This document shows, one piece after another, positions 1 to 5,408 of a stretch of 6,318 nt of DNA. How positions within the stretch are numbered: position 1 is the stretch's first letter; each line of letters starts with the position of its first letter. Location: positions 1-6,318 of the forward strand of contig JAQVGR010000109.1 of NCBI GenBank assembly GCA_028696635.1, written 5' to 3'. The position numbers were made by a program, and so were the translations under genes. The notes beneath the pieces are model-generated. The model saw only the letters and a list, made by a program, of their open reading frames with translations. It did not search any database and was not told where the DNA came from. Source of the stretch: Candidatus Krumholzibacteriia bacterium (GTDB taxonomy: Bacteria > Krumholzibacteriota > Krumholzibacteriia > Krumholzibacteriales > Krumholzibacteriaceae).

Positions 1-2
1 GT

Positions 3-116
3 CTCCGTGCCCGAAACGGCTTCGCCGGGCTGATGGAGACCGTCGGCCGCGACGGCCGGCGTCCCCGGTTCCTGCTGCAGGAGCTCAGCCATCGGTGCGC
101 ACCATCCGTGATCTGA
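3..116 (+). CDS. 3' end of an unidentified gene (partial)
   Basis: An open frame enters from the left edge and stops at a TGA at 114-116, giving about 37 residues (end ...LLQELSHRCAPSVI). Most codons end in G or C in this frame, as in the real genes of the window, and the last bases overlap the convergent minus-strand gene by 32 bases. I do not recognise the product and see no domain in so short a tail. It could equally be chance readthrough of GC-rich intergenic DNA, because the last codons (GCA, CCA) are less biased. The call rests only on frame openness and codon bias. Confidence 0.35.
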   Translation, partial: LRARNGFAGLMETVGRDGRRPRFLLQELSHRCAPSVI

Positions 117-798
117 GGGCGAACACGGCCCACCCCGCCGCCGCGGCGGCGGCGATGACGAGGCCGCGCGCGGGCAGCGAGTGGCCGAGTCGCCCGACAA
201 GCAGGAACGCGGCCGTCAGCGCGAGGGCCGCGACGAGGCCCGGCGCCGACGGGGCCGGCGCCCTGCGCGGCGGCAGGTCGTCGGCATAGACGTAGAGGCT
301 CTCTCCCATCACGAGGGCCCTGCGCTTCTTCCCCCCCGCGCGGTAGAGGAGGCGGTAGAGCGGCAGGTGCAGCACACGCAGGACTCCCGGCGCGTCGGCA
401 TCGGCGGGATCGAACGGCACGATCTTCTCGCCGCCGGCGAGAGAGTCGTCGAAGAACCGGTAGTCCCCTGCGGGAGGTGCGGGGATCGGCCCGGTCCCGG
501 ACGGGGCCCCGCGGCAGGGAGAGGCAACCGGATCCCCCTTCTCGTTCTCGATCATGAGGAACGGCACGTACGAGAACTCTACGCGGATCTCGCCGGGTGC
601 CGCCCTCCCCGCGATCGACAGGTGCGAACGGAGCGCGTCCGCCGCCAGGCGGTCGTTGCGCTCGTGCGGCAGGATCAGGCGCTCGGGGCCCGTGCGCTCC
701 TCTAACGCGAGGGCGGAGCCGCAGAACGAGCAGAAGAGCATCTTCTGCCCGGGGAGGATCTCGTTTTCGCCTCCGCAGAGGCTGCATGAGACACGCAT
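85..798 (-). CDS. Zinc-ribbon protein with two C-terminal transmembrane helices
   Basis: The 237-residue protein begins with a small zinc ribbon (CSLC at residues 5-8, CSFC at 23-26), as in TFIIB-type zinc-ribbon proteins. A soluble middle region of about 150 residues follows that I do not recognise. Two hydrophobic helices lie at about 187-203 and 211-228, with a basic end (RSRMVRTDG). It is therefore probably an inner-membrane protein with a large cytoplasmic N-terminal part. The ATG at 798 lies two bases after the stop of the SPFH gene, so the two are almost certainly co-transcribed and perhaps translationally coupled; no separate Shine-Dalgarno is obvious. In Bacillus subtilis, zinc-ribbon membrane proteins of the ydj operon (YdjG/YdjH) bring the SPFH protein YdjI to the membrane. 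A similar anchoring role here is inference from gene order and architecture. A longer minus-strand frame upstream of 798 is a shadow of the SPFH gene. Confidence 0.82.
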   Translation of the reverse strand: MRVSCSLCGGENEILPGQKMLFCSFCGSALALEERTGPERLILPHERNDRLAADALRSHLSIAGRAAPGEIRVEFSYVPFLMIENEKGDPVASPCRGAPSGTGPIPAPPAGDYRFFDDSLAGGEKIVPFDPADADAPGVLRVLHLPLYRLLYRAGGKKRRALVMGESLYVYADDLPPRRAPAPSAPGLVAALALTAAFLLVGRLGHSLPARGLVIAAAAAAGWAVFALRSRMVRTDG

Positions 799-800
799 GA

Positions 801-1937
801 TCAGTCGTCGTTCGTCTGCTTGCCGCAACCGGTGCAGTATTTCGTCCCCTGGGGGAGCGTCTTGCCGCACTGGCGGCAGGTCACGAAGGCGTCGAGGCCG
901 CGCCCGCAGTTGGGGCAGTACCGTGCGCCGGCGGCCGCCTGGGTGCCGCACGAGGAGCAGACGCTGGTCGCGGCGAACTCGGCTCCGCAGCTTCCGCAGT
1001 AGCGCGCCCCCGGCTCGGACTCGGCCCGGCACTGCGGGCAGCGCAGCGCCGGCAGAACGGCTGTCGCCGGGCCCTGCTGCATCCCCTGAGCGAGCATCCC
1101 GGGGATCATCATGCCGAGCCCCGCCCCGACACCGACCCCCATGCCGCCGGCCGCCGCCGCGCCGGCTCCGCCGGCTCCGCCGGCCGCCGCCGCGTCGCCC
1201 ATCGCCTTGGCGGCCTTGAACTTGAAGAACCGGTCGAGGTTGCCCACCGCCTCGAGGCCGCTTCGCTCGTCTATCATCTTCTGAACTTCGGGCGGGGGCG
1301 TTATCGCGTTGATGAAGAAGTCGGTCAGTTCCATGCCGTACTTGGAGAAGTCGCCGACGAGCCGCTCCCTGATCTCGACGGCGAGCTCGTCGTACTGCCG
1401 CGGGAGCTCGAAGATCGTGTCCAGTTTCTCGCCGAAGAGGTCGTTGATACGCGCGGTGACGACGTCGCGCAGGTAGTCGCCTATCATCTCGCTCGTGTAG
1501 ACCCCCTGCGTCCCGACCACCATGTTGATGAACCCGACCGGGTCGGCGATATGGAAGGTGTACAGGCCGAAGGCGCGCAGGCGGACGATGCCGAGCCGGC
1601 TGTCGCGGAAGGCGACGGGGTCCTTCGTCCCCCACTTCTGGTTGATGAAGGTCTTCATGTTGACGAAGTAGACCTCGGCCCGGAACGGGCTCTTGAACCC
1701 CCAGGGAAGGGCGAGGGCCTTGGTGAGGATCGGGAGGTTCTTCGTCGTGAGCGTATGGCGCCCCGCCGCGAAGAGGTCGAGCCCCTTGCCGTCCTTGAAG
1801 AAGACGCAGTTCTGGTTGTCGCGCACGATCAGCTGCGCCCCCATCTTTATCTCGGCCGAGCCCTCGGGGGGGATGCGGTGGACGATCTCCATCCCCGTGT
1901 GGTCGAACCACTCGAGCACTTCCATGAACTGTGACAT
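801..1937 (-). CDS. SPFH-domain protein with three C-terminal zinc ribbons (YdjI / virion-core-protein-like)
   Basis: The product is 378 residues. Residues about 15-230 match the SPFH (stomatin/prohibitin/flotillin/HflKC) fold as seen in the YdjI family: early IPPEGSAEIKMGAQLIVRD, then EVYFVNMK, and GMELTDFFINAITPPPEVQ before a short helix. A Gly/Ala/Met-rich linker spans about 249-290. Six CxxC pairs follow (300-303, 314-317, 327-330, 341-344, 354-357, 368-371), enough for three zinc ribbons. There is no transmembrane helix, so membrane attachment probably needs a partner, plausibly the next gene. The start at 1937 is preferred because GAGGAGG lies five bases upstream and the conserved domain begins here; the frame stays open to 2252, but that extension is low-complexity and lacks family character. 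Family members are linked to membrane-stress responses of the phage-shock type; the role here is inferred. A sigma-54 promoter candidate lies upstream. Confidence 0.93.
   Translation of the reverse strand: MSQFMEVLEWFDHTGMEIVHRIPPEGSAEIKMGAQLIVRDNQNCVFFKDGKGLDLFAAGRHTLTTKNLPILTKALALPWGFKSPFRAEVYFVNMKTFINQKWGTKDPVAFRDSRLGIVRLRAFGLYTFHIADPVGFINMVVGTQGVYTSEMIGDYLRDVVTARINDLFGEKLDTIFELPRQYDELAVEIRERLVGDFSKYGMELTDFFINAITPPPEVQKMIDERSGLEAVGNLDRFFKFKAAKAMGDAAAAGGAGGAGAAAAGGMGVGVGAGLGMMIPGMLAQGMQQGPATAVLPALRCPQCRAESEPGARYCGSCGAEFAATSVCSSCGTQAAAGARYCPNCGRGLDAFVTCRQCGKTLPQGTKYCTGCGKQTNDD
1161..1184. repeat. 9-bp tandem repeat in the SPFH linker
   Basis: GCCGGCTCC occurs at 1161-1169 and 1170-1178, followed by a partial GCCGGC at 1179-1184. 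It lies in-frame in the SPFH gene and encodes the GGAGGAGA stretch of the Gly/Ala linker between the SPFH domain and the zinc ribbons. Its unit is a multiple of three, so copy-number change would lengthen the linker without frameshift. Confidence 0.6.
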
Positions 1938-1942
1938 ACGCG

Positions 1943-1963
1943 CCTCCTCGCTGCCCGGCAGCG
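1943..1963 (-). promoter_or_regulatory. SPFH ribosome binding site with adjoining hairpin
   Basis: On the minus strand GAGGAGG (1949-1943) lies five bases before the ATG at 1937. It directly follows an inverted repeat CGCTGCC-C-GGCAGCG (1949-1963), which shares one base with it. In the mRNA this would be a 6-bp stem with a three-base loop immediately 5' of the Shine-Dalgarno. It may protect the 5' end or restrict ribosome access; it could also be a DNA operator. There is no U-tract, so it is not a terminator. Confidence 0.5.
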
Positions 1964-2025
1964 GAACTGTCAAACGGTACGTAGTTGGTGTCGCGTCTGT
2001 GCGCACCGCGCCATGAGGAGACTCG

Positions 2026-2042
2026 TGCAAACAGGGTGCCAA
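2026..2042 (-). promoter_or_regulatory. Sigma-54 (RpoN) -24/-12 promoter of the SPFH operon
   Basis: Reading the minus strand, the sequence is TTGGCAC-CCTGT-TTGCA. This matches the sigma-54 consensus TGGCAC-N5-TTGC(A/T), with the invariant GG and GC separated by exactly 10 bases. Transcription would start near 2015, giving a leader of about 78 bases before the SPFH ATG at 1937. Sigma-54 promoters need an enhancer-binding ATPase acting from upstream, and two palindromes at 2122-2130 and 2165-2176 lie at suitable distances. No such activator gene is in the window. Confidence 0.75.
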
Positions 2043-2121
2043 AATGAAACTTCGCCGCGCCGAAGGGCGTATGAGGATACGACGGGGACGCCGGGGGAGG
2101 AGGAGAGGGGCGCAGAATTGT

Positions 2122-2176
2122 CTTGCCAAGCCCCGGATTTTCGTCCCAGAATCCCCGGGAACGGTCCTTGCAAGGA
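2122..2176. promoter_or_regulatory. Candidate upstream activator sites (two palindromes)
   Basis: CTTG-C-CAAG at 2122-2130 and the perfect 12-bp palindrome TCCTTGCAAGGA at 2165-2176 share the CTTG...CAAG core. Their centres are about 44 bases apart, close to four helical turns. They lie about 111 and 155 bases upstream of the start predicted from the sigma-54 element, where enhancer-binding activators usually bind. The pairing with an activator is inference; the palindromes are seen directly. Confidence 0.4.
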
Positions 2177-2296
2177 AGGGCCGAGACCCGGCTGCGGGGG
2201 TCTTTGGACCTCCCGGCGGCCGGAAACCGTGCAACATGTGCTCGACGACCATACGGCAGGGCTGAAATTACACATGCTGCGGGGGAGGTGATGCGA

Positions 2297-2329
2297 ATGC
2301 AGTCTGCCCGCGAAGGGCATCGGGCGTGA
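2297..2329 (+). other. Possible 10-residue leader ORF upstream of the first barrel gene
   Basis: A purine run containing GGAGG (2284-2288) lies eight bases before the ATG at 2297; an in-frame ATG at 2291 is too close to it. The frame reads MQSAREGHRA and stops at 2329, 46 bases before the barrel gene's ATG. A small stem TGCCC/GGGCA with loop GCGAA lies inside it. The ribosome binding site is better than those of some real genes here, but such a short frame may be chance. Confidence 0.2.
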
Positions 2330-2341
2330 GAGTCGTGGAAT

Positions 2342-2351
2342 CGATATATCG
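2342..2351 (+). promoter_or_regulatory. AT-rich palindrome / possible -10 before the first barrel gene
   Basis: CGATATATCG is a perfect palindrome 24 bases before the ATG at 2376. TATATC (2345-2350) could serve as a -10 element in otherwise GC-rich DNA, giving a leader of about 19 bases. No recognisable -35 lies at the right distance, so this may instead be an operator, or the promoter may depend on an activator. Confidence 0.28.
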
Positions 2352-2375
2352 CTCTTAAACACGGGAGAATCTGTA

Positions 2376-2972
2376 ATGAAGCGCTTTGCACTTGTCATGT
2401 TCGTTGTCATGGCCTTCGCCGCCTCGGCCTCGGCCCAGACGATGATGGCCGGCCTCAAGGGCGGTCTCAACATCGCCAAGATGACCGGCGACGATGTCCC
2501 CGACGACGCCTCCTGGCTCTACGGCGGCGCCGGCGGCGGGTACTTCACCTACAAGTTCAGCGACATGTTCGCCATCCAGCCCGAGGTCCTCTTCATGATG
2601 AAGGGCTTCAGCATGGATGTCGAGGACGAGACCTACAAGATGAAGCTCAACTACATCGACATCCCCGTCCTGCTGAAGGTCTGCATCCCGACCGAAGGGA
2701 GCGTAAAGCCGTCGATCTTCGCCGGCCCCTACCTCGGCCTGCTCCTGAGCGCCAAGGCCGATGACGAGGACGTCAAGGATTACACCAAGTCGATGGACTA
2801 CGGCGTTGTCTTCGGCGGCGGGATCAACTACATGCTCGCCGAGGATCAGGGGTACATCTCCCTCGACGCGCGCTACGGGATGGGCCTGACGACCGTCGAC
2901 GACTCGGACGATGAGCGCGACGGCAAGAACATGGGCATCACGATCATGGTAGGATACGGCAAGTCGTTCTAG
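2376..2972 (+). CDS. Outer-membrane beta-barrel protein (porin family, PF13568-like), copy 1
   Basis: The protein is 198 residues. It starts with a signal peptide (MKRFALVMFVVMAFAASASA, likely cleaved before Q21), then alternating amphipathic strands typical of small 8-strand barrels of the OMP_b-brl_2 type: GLKGGLNIAKM at about 26, IQPEVLFMMKG at 67, YIDIPVLLK at 93, IFAGPYLGLLL at 114, ARYGMGLTTV near 165. It ends in a terminal phenylalanine, as expected for BAM recognition. The IPVLLK...AGPYLG pattern is diagnostic of this family. GGGAG at 2363-2367 lies eight bases before the ATG. Acidic stretches (residues 128-135, 175-182) probably form loops or turns. No substrate can be inferred; such proteins may be structural or small-molecule pores. 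It is a paralogue of the gene at 3176 but ends in its own terminator, so the two are separate transcripts. Confidence 0.9.
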   Translation: MKRFALVMFVVMAFAASASAQTMMAGLKGGLNIAKMTGDDVPDDASWLYGGAGGGYFTYKFSDMFAIQPEVLFMMKGFSMDVEDETYKMKLNYIDIPVLLKVCIPTEGSVKPSIFAGPYLGLLLSAKADDEDVKDYTKSMDYGVVFGGGINYMLAEDQGYISLDARYGMGLTTVDDSDDERDGKNMGITIMVGYGKSF

Positions 2973-3000
2973 CAGGCGCGAATCGTTTCGACTGCGCGAG

Positions 3001-3031
3001 GCGGGGCGCCCGATGCGGCGCCCCGCTTTTT
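3001..3031 (+). terminator. Intrinsic terminator after barrel copy 1
   Basis: A perfect 10-bp stem, GCGGGGCGCC (3001-3010) with GGCGCCCCGC (3017-3026), closes a six-base loop CGATGC and is followed by five Ts. It begins 28 bases after the stop codon at 2972 and functions only on the plus strand. The rest of the 203-base gap up to 3175 holds no clear promoter; a TTGCAA inside the palindrome ATTGCAAT (3033-3040) has no convincing -10 partner. Confidence 0.93.
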
Positions 3032-3175
3032 CATTGCAATTCCGGCTGTTCCGCGGCACCCTGTTCGGGAAATCAGCCGTCACGGGGCGGGAGAGTGCGC
3101 CGGGCAGTCCGGCCGACGCCCCATGGGAGCGCCGCGGCGGCAGGCGCCGGGGCGCACACGCGAGGGAGGTTCCCG

Positions 3176-3805
3176 ATGAAGCGTCTCTGTCTCGCAACGA
3201 TCCTCGTCCTGGTCCTCGCCGGCGCGGCCGCCGCGGCGGGTGTCGGATTCGGCGTCAAGGGGGGGCTCAACATGGCCAACCTGCACGGCACCGACGCCGA
3301 GAACCTCGACTGGAAGCCCGGCTTCGCCGCCGGCGCCTTCGCCGAGATCGCCCTCACTCCGGTCGTCTCGCTCCAGCCCGAGGTCCTCTATGTGATGAAC
3401 GGCGCCTCGGAAAGTTTCCTGGGGATCGAGATAGACTTCAACCTGGACTACATCCAGGTCCCCGTCCTCGTGAAGTTCGACCTTCCCGTGGCGGGCACGA
3501 TAGTGCCGACCCTCTACGCGGGTCCGTACGTCGGATTCCTCATGGGCGCCGAGGTCGAAGCGTCGTACCAGGGCGAGAGCGAATCGATGGACGTGAAGGA
3601 CTACACGAAGTCGATGGACTACGGGCTCTCGTTCGGCGCTGCGATCGACGTCAACCTCGCCGCCGCCACGCTGATCTTCGAGGGCCGGTACAACTACGGC
3701 CTGACGACGATCGACGACGGCTGGGCTGAGGCGCTCGAGGAGGAAAACGTCGAGCTCGACATCAAGAACCACTCGATCATGTTCATGGTCGGCGTGGGCT
3801 TCTAG
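3176..3805 (+). CDS. Outer-membrane beta-barrel protein (porin family, PF13568-like), copy 2
   Basis: The protein is 209 residues. A signal peptide (about residues 1-21, KRL then a Leu/Ala-rich core ending in a run of Ala) is followed by the same strand pattern as the gene at 2376: GVKGGLNMANL, LQPEVLYVMNG, YIQVPVLVKFDLP, LYAGPYVGFLMG, RYNYGLTTIDD, and a terminal VGF. The block DVKDYTKSMDYG (139-150) is identical in both copies. The ATG at 3176 is chosen because GGAGG (3165-3169) lies six bases upstream and it begins the signal peptide; the frame is open to 3095, but that extension is not signal-like. A 33-base gap without terminator separates it from the ligase-PanD gene, so the two may be co-transcribed. 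Location is the outer membrane; substrate is unknown. Confidence 0.9.
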   Translation: MKRLCLATILVLVLAGAAAAAGVGFGVKGGLNMANLHGTDAENLDWKPGFAAGAFAEIALTPVVSLQPEVLYVMNGASESFLGIEIDFNLDYIQVPVLVKFDLPVAGTIVPTLYAGPYVGFLMGAEVEASYQGESESMDVKDYTKSMDYGLSFGAAIDVNLAAATLIFEGRYNYGLTTIDDGWAEALEEENVELDIKNHSIMFMVGVGF

Positions 3806-3838
3806 CGCGCGGGCGGCCCGTGCGGGAGGGAACAGGCG

Positions 3839-5332
3839 ATGCTGCCGCCGCTGCCCGCCGCGATAGTACGGCACGTCATCTACCCGGTCTACCGGGGGAT
3901 GAGATCGGACCGCGTGCTCGACATCCTCGACCGGCTCGAGCTGTCCGCCTGGCGGAGCCCCGGGGAGATCGAAGACGAGGCGTGGCGCTCGCTTGCGCAG
4001 CTGCTCTCGTACGCCGCCGCCCAGGTGCCCTATTACCGCGACCTTTTCAGCGAGACGGGGATCGATCCGGCGCGGATCGAGAGCGGCCGGGATCTGCTTT
4101 CCATCCCCCTGCTCGACCGCGATACGGTGCGCAGGCAGCGCAAGCGTCTTGTCACGCTCGATCCGGTGCGCAGGGGGCATCGGATGCGGACTCGGGGGAC
4201 CGCGGGCGAGCCGCTCGATCTGTGGATCGACGAGTCGGATCTCCCCCTGCGCCGGGCCAACATCCTGCGGGGATACCGTTGGGCGGGGTTCGATATCGGC
4301 GAGCCGGTCGCCGTGCTCCCGGAAGGGGGGCCGCCGGAGAGCGGAGGCATGGGGAGGCGGGAACGCTGGAAGAACCGCTTCAACAACGTCCTCGTGCTCC
4401 CTGCCGGGGAAGACGCAGAGGGGTCTGTCGAAGCGGCGGCACGGGCCGTCTCCTCCTGGGGGCCGGCGCTCGTGGCGGGGCCGGTCGTGGCGCTCGAGGC
4501 CCTGGCCGCCGCGCTCGGGGAAAAGGGCGCCGCTCGCCGGCTCGGAGCGGTCGTGTCGTACGGCGAGACCATGACCCGCGGGCGCCGCGAGACGATCGAG
4601 AAGGGGTTCGGCGTTCCGCTCTTCGACCGATATCAGATGCGGGAGTTTTCGGCGATCGCGATGGAATGTCCTGAGCACCGCGGACTGCACATCTTCTCGG
4701 ATCTGTTCCATGTCGAGGTGCTCCGCGACGACGGAAGCCCTGCCGCGCCGGGAGAGTCGGGCGAGATCGTCGTGACCGGTCTCACCGGGCGGTACATGCC
4801 GTTGATCAGGTACCGGACGGGGGACCGCGCCGTCCCTTCCGCGGAGGCGTGCCCATGCGGGCGGGGGTTCCCGCTGCTCGAGCGCATCGAGGGGCGGCGC
4901 GCCGCCGGCCCCGGGAGGAAGGAGGCCGCCAGGCCGGCCGCCGGCGCCGGGGGGCGCGCAACCGAGCGGCTCGTCGTCAAATCGAAGATCCACAAGGCCC
5001 ATGTCACTGCCGGGGCGCCGGACGACATCGACTGCCTGCGGATCGACGCAAAGCTGCTCGAGCTCGGCGACATCGCGGCGTGCGAGCGGATACTGATAGT
5101 CAACGCGACCAACGGGGCCCGGCTCGAGACTATCGCGCTGGAGGCCCCGGGAGGGAGCGGGACGATCGGCGCCGGCGGCGCCGTGGCCGGGATGTGCCGC
5201 CCCGGCGACGAGATCGGCGTGATGGCGTTCACCTGGTCGGACGGATCCCCGGGAAGCTTCAGCAACATCCTCGTGGACGGCGAAAACCGCTTCGTCCGCT
5301 TCCTCACCGAGAAGGCGGGGGAGATGCTCTGA
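3839..5332 (+). CDS. PaaK/CapK-like adenylate-forming enzyme fused to a PanD-like domain
   Basis: The product is 497 residues, read in one uninterrupted frame. Residues 1-353 resemble phenylacetate-CoA ligase/CapK proteins: LLSYAAAQVPYYRDLF (55-70), the phosphate-loop region TRGTAGEPL (118-126), RYQMREFSAIAMEC (264-277), GEIVVTGLTGRYMPLIRYRTGD (key YRTGD 325-329), and CPCGRGFPLLERIEGR (338-353). C277, nearby His and C338/C340 could hold the zinc seen in some relatives. The usual lid domain with the catalytic lysine is absent. Instead, after a Gly/Ala/Arg linker (354-374), residues 375-497 align with aspartate 1-decarboxylase without gaps through the core. The phosphate loop is atypical (R119, A122 where Ser/Thr are usual). 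GGAGG at 3825-3829 lies nine bases before the ATG. Adenylation of a carboxylate is the family reaction; its substrate, and whether it still works without the lid, are unknown. The paralogous free panD follows. Confidence 0.88.
   Translation: MLPPLPAAIVRHVIYPVYRGMRSDRVLDILDRLELSAWRSPGEIEDEAWRSLAQLLSYAAAQVPYYRDLFSETGIDPARIESGRDLLSIPLLDRDTVRRQRKRLVTLDPVRRGHRMRTRGTAGEPLDLWIDESDLPLRRANILRGYRWAGFDIGEPVAVLPEGGPPESGGMGRRERWKNRFNNVLVLPAGEDAEGSVEAAARAVSSWGPALVAGPVVALEALAAALGEKGAARRLGAVVSYGETMTRGRRETIEKGFGVPLFDRYQMREFSAIAMECPEHRGLHIFSDLFHVEVLRDDGSPAAPGESGEIVVTGLTGRYMPLIRYRTGDRAVPSAEACPCGRGFPLLERIEGRRAAGPGRKEAARPAAGAGGRATERLVVKSKIHKAHVTAGAPDDIDCLRIDAKLLELGDIAACERILIVNATNGARLETIALEAPGGSGTIGAGGAVAGMCRPGDEIGVMAFTWSDGSPGSFSNILVDGENRFVRFLTEKAGEML
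4961..5332 (+). other. Fused PanD-like domain lacking the Gly-Ser cleavage site
   Basis: This part encodes residues 375-497 of the ligase fusion. Using Escherichia coli PanD numbering, it keeps Lys9 (K383), His11 (H385), Arg54 (R428) and Thr57 (T431). It has Asp for Tyr22, Asp-Cys (D398-C399) for the self-cleaved Gly24-Ser25, Ile for Tyr58 and Gly for Asn72. Homology to the free PanD begins exactly where that protein's Met1 falls (ACC, T375) and extends to the shared ending (VDGxNRFxRF). There is no in-frame start codon just upstream of the domain, so it appears to be made only as part of the fusion. Cysteine could in principle support an N-to-S acyl shift; whether it cleaves is unknown. Confidence 0.85.
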
Positions 5333-5337
5333 CGGGG

Positions 5338-5366
5338 TTGTGCGCCTGCGGCGGGTTTGCTATATT
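5338..5366 (+). promoter_or_regulatory. Extended -10 promoter of panD
   Basis: TTGTGC (5338-5343) lies 17 bases before TATATT (5361-5366), and TGC directly before the hexamer makes an extended -10 (TGnTATATT). The -10 matches five of six consensus bases and is an AT island in GC-rich DNA. Transcription would start near 5373, only about 40 bases after the ligase stop codon, so panD could be expressed independently of the fusion gene. Confidence 0.6.
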
Positions 5367-5373
5367 GGCCGTG

Positions 5374-5397
5374 GGCCGGCCGCAGGAGACGCCGGCC
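5374..5397 (+). promoter_or_regulatory. panD leader hairpin with GGAG in the loop
   Basis: GGCCGGC (5374-5380) and GCCGGCC (5391-5397) form a perfect 7-bp GC stem around the 10-base loop CGCAGGAGAC. It would sit at the very 5' end of the transcript from the predicted promoter, 11 bases before the panD ATG. The only good Shine-Dalgarno-like sequence of the leader is in the loop; the second GGAG (5405-5408) abuts the ATG and is too close. Folding could thus bring the loop site nearer to the start, or limit translation. No U-tract follows. Confidence 0.4.
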
Positions 5398-5408
5398 GGG
5401 ATGCGGAG

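Larger units (their letters stand above)
1938..2375. other. Divergent intergenic control region
   Basis: This 438-base stretch separates the minus-strand SPFH operon from the plus-strand barrel gene. Open frames crossing it do not look like proteins. It holds, from left to right: the ribosome binding site and hairpin of the SPFH gene, a sigma-54 promoter element on the minus strand, two palindromes with a CTTG/CAAG core, a short plus-strand frame with a good ribosome binding site, and an AT-rich palindrome just before the barrel gene. Nothing I could identify as a known riboswitch is present. Confidence 0.7.

Noticed and set aside
40..55. Inverted repeat CCGTCG-GCCG-CGACGG as a shared terminator between convergent genes
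   Set aside because: No T-run on either side, and it lies within the possible coding tail; it is not convincing as an intrinsic terminator.
1938..2252. N-terminal extension of the SPFH protein to 2252
   Set aside because: The extension crosses the sigma-54 element and ribosome binding site, has no family resemblance, and the ATG at 1937 has an excellent Shine-Dalgarno.
85..2391. A 768-codon open frame on the minus strand
   Set aside because: Only its last 237 codons (from 798) are a gene; the rest overlaps the SPFH gene in another frame and the intergenic region, with Arg/Pro-rich composition typical of GC-rich shadows.
4911..4960. Internal start for a separately translated PanD-like protein
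   Set aside because: A Shine-Dalgarno-like GGAAGGAGG is present at 4917-4925, but there is no ATG, GTG or TTG in frame between it and the conserved KSKIH, so the domain is made as a fusion.
3080..5002. A 640-codon open frame on the minus strand
   Set aside because: It runs antisense to the second barrel and the ligase, both with recognisable domains; the composition (Arg, Pro, His, Glu-rich) is that of an antisense shadow.
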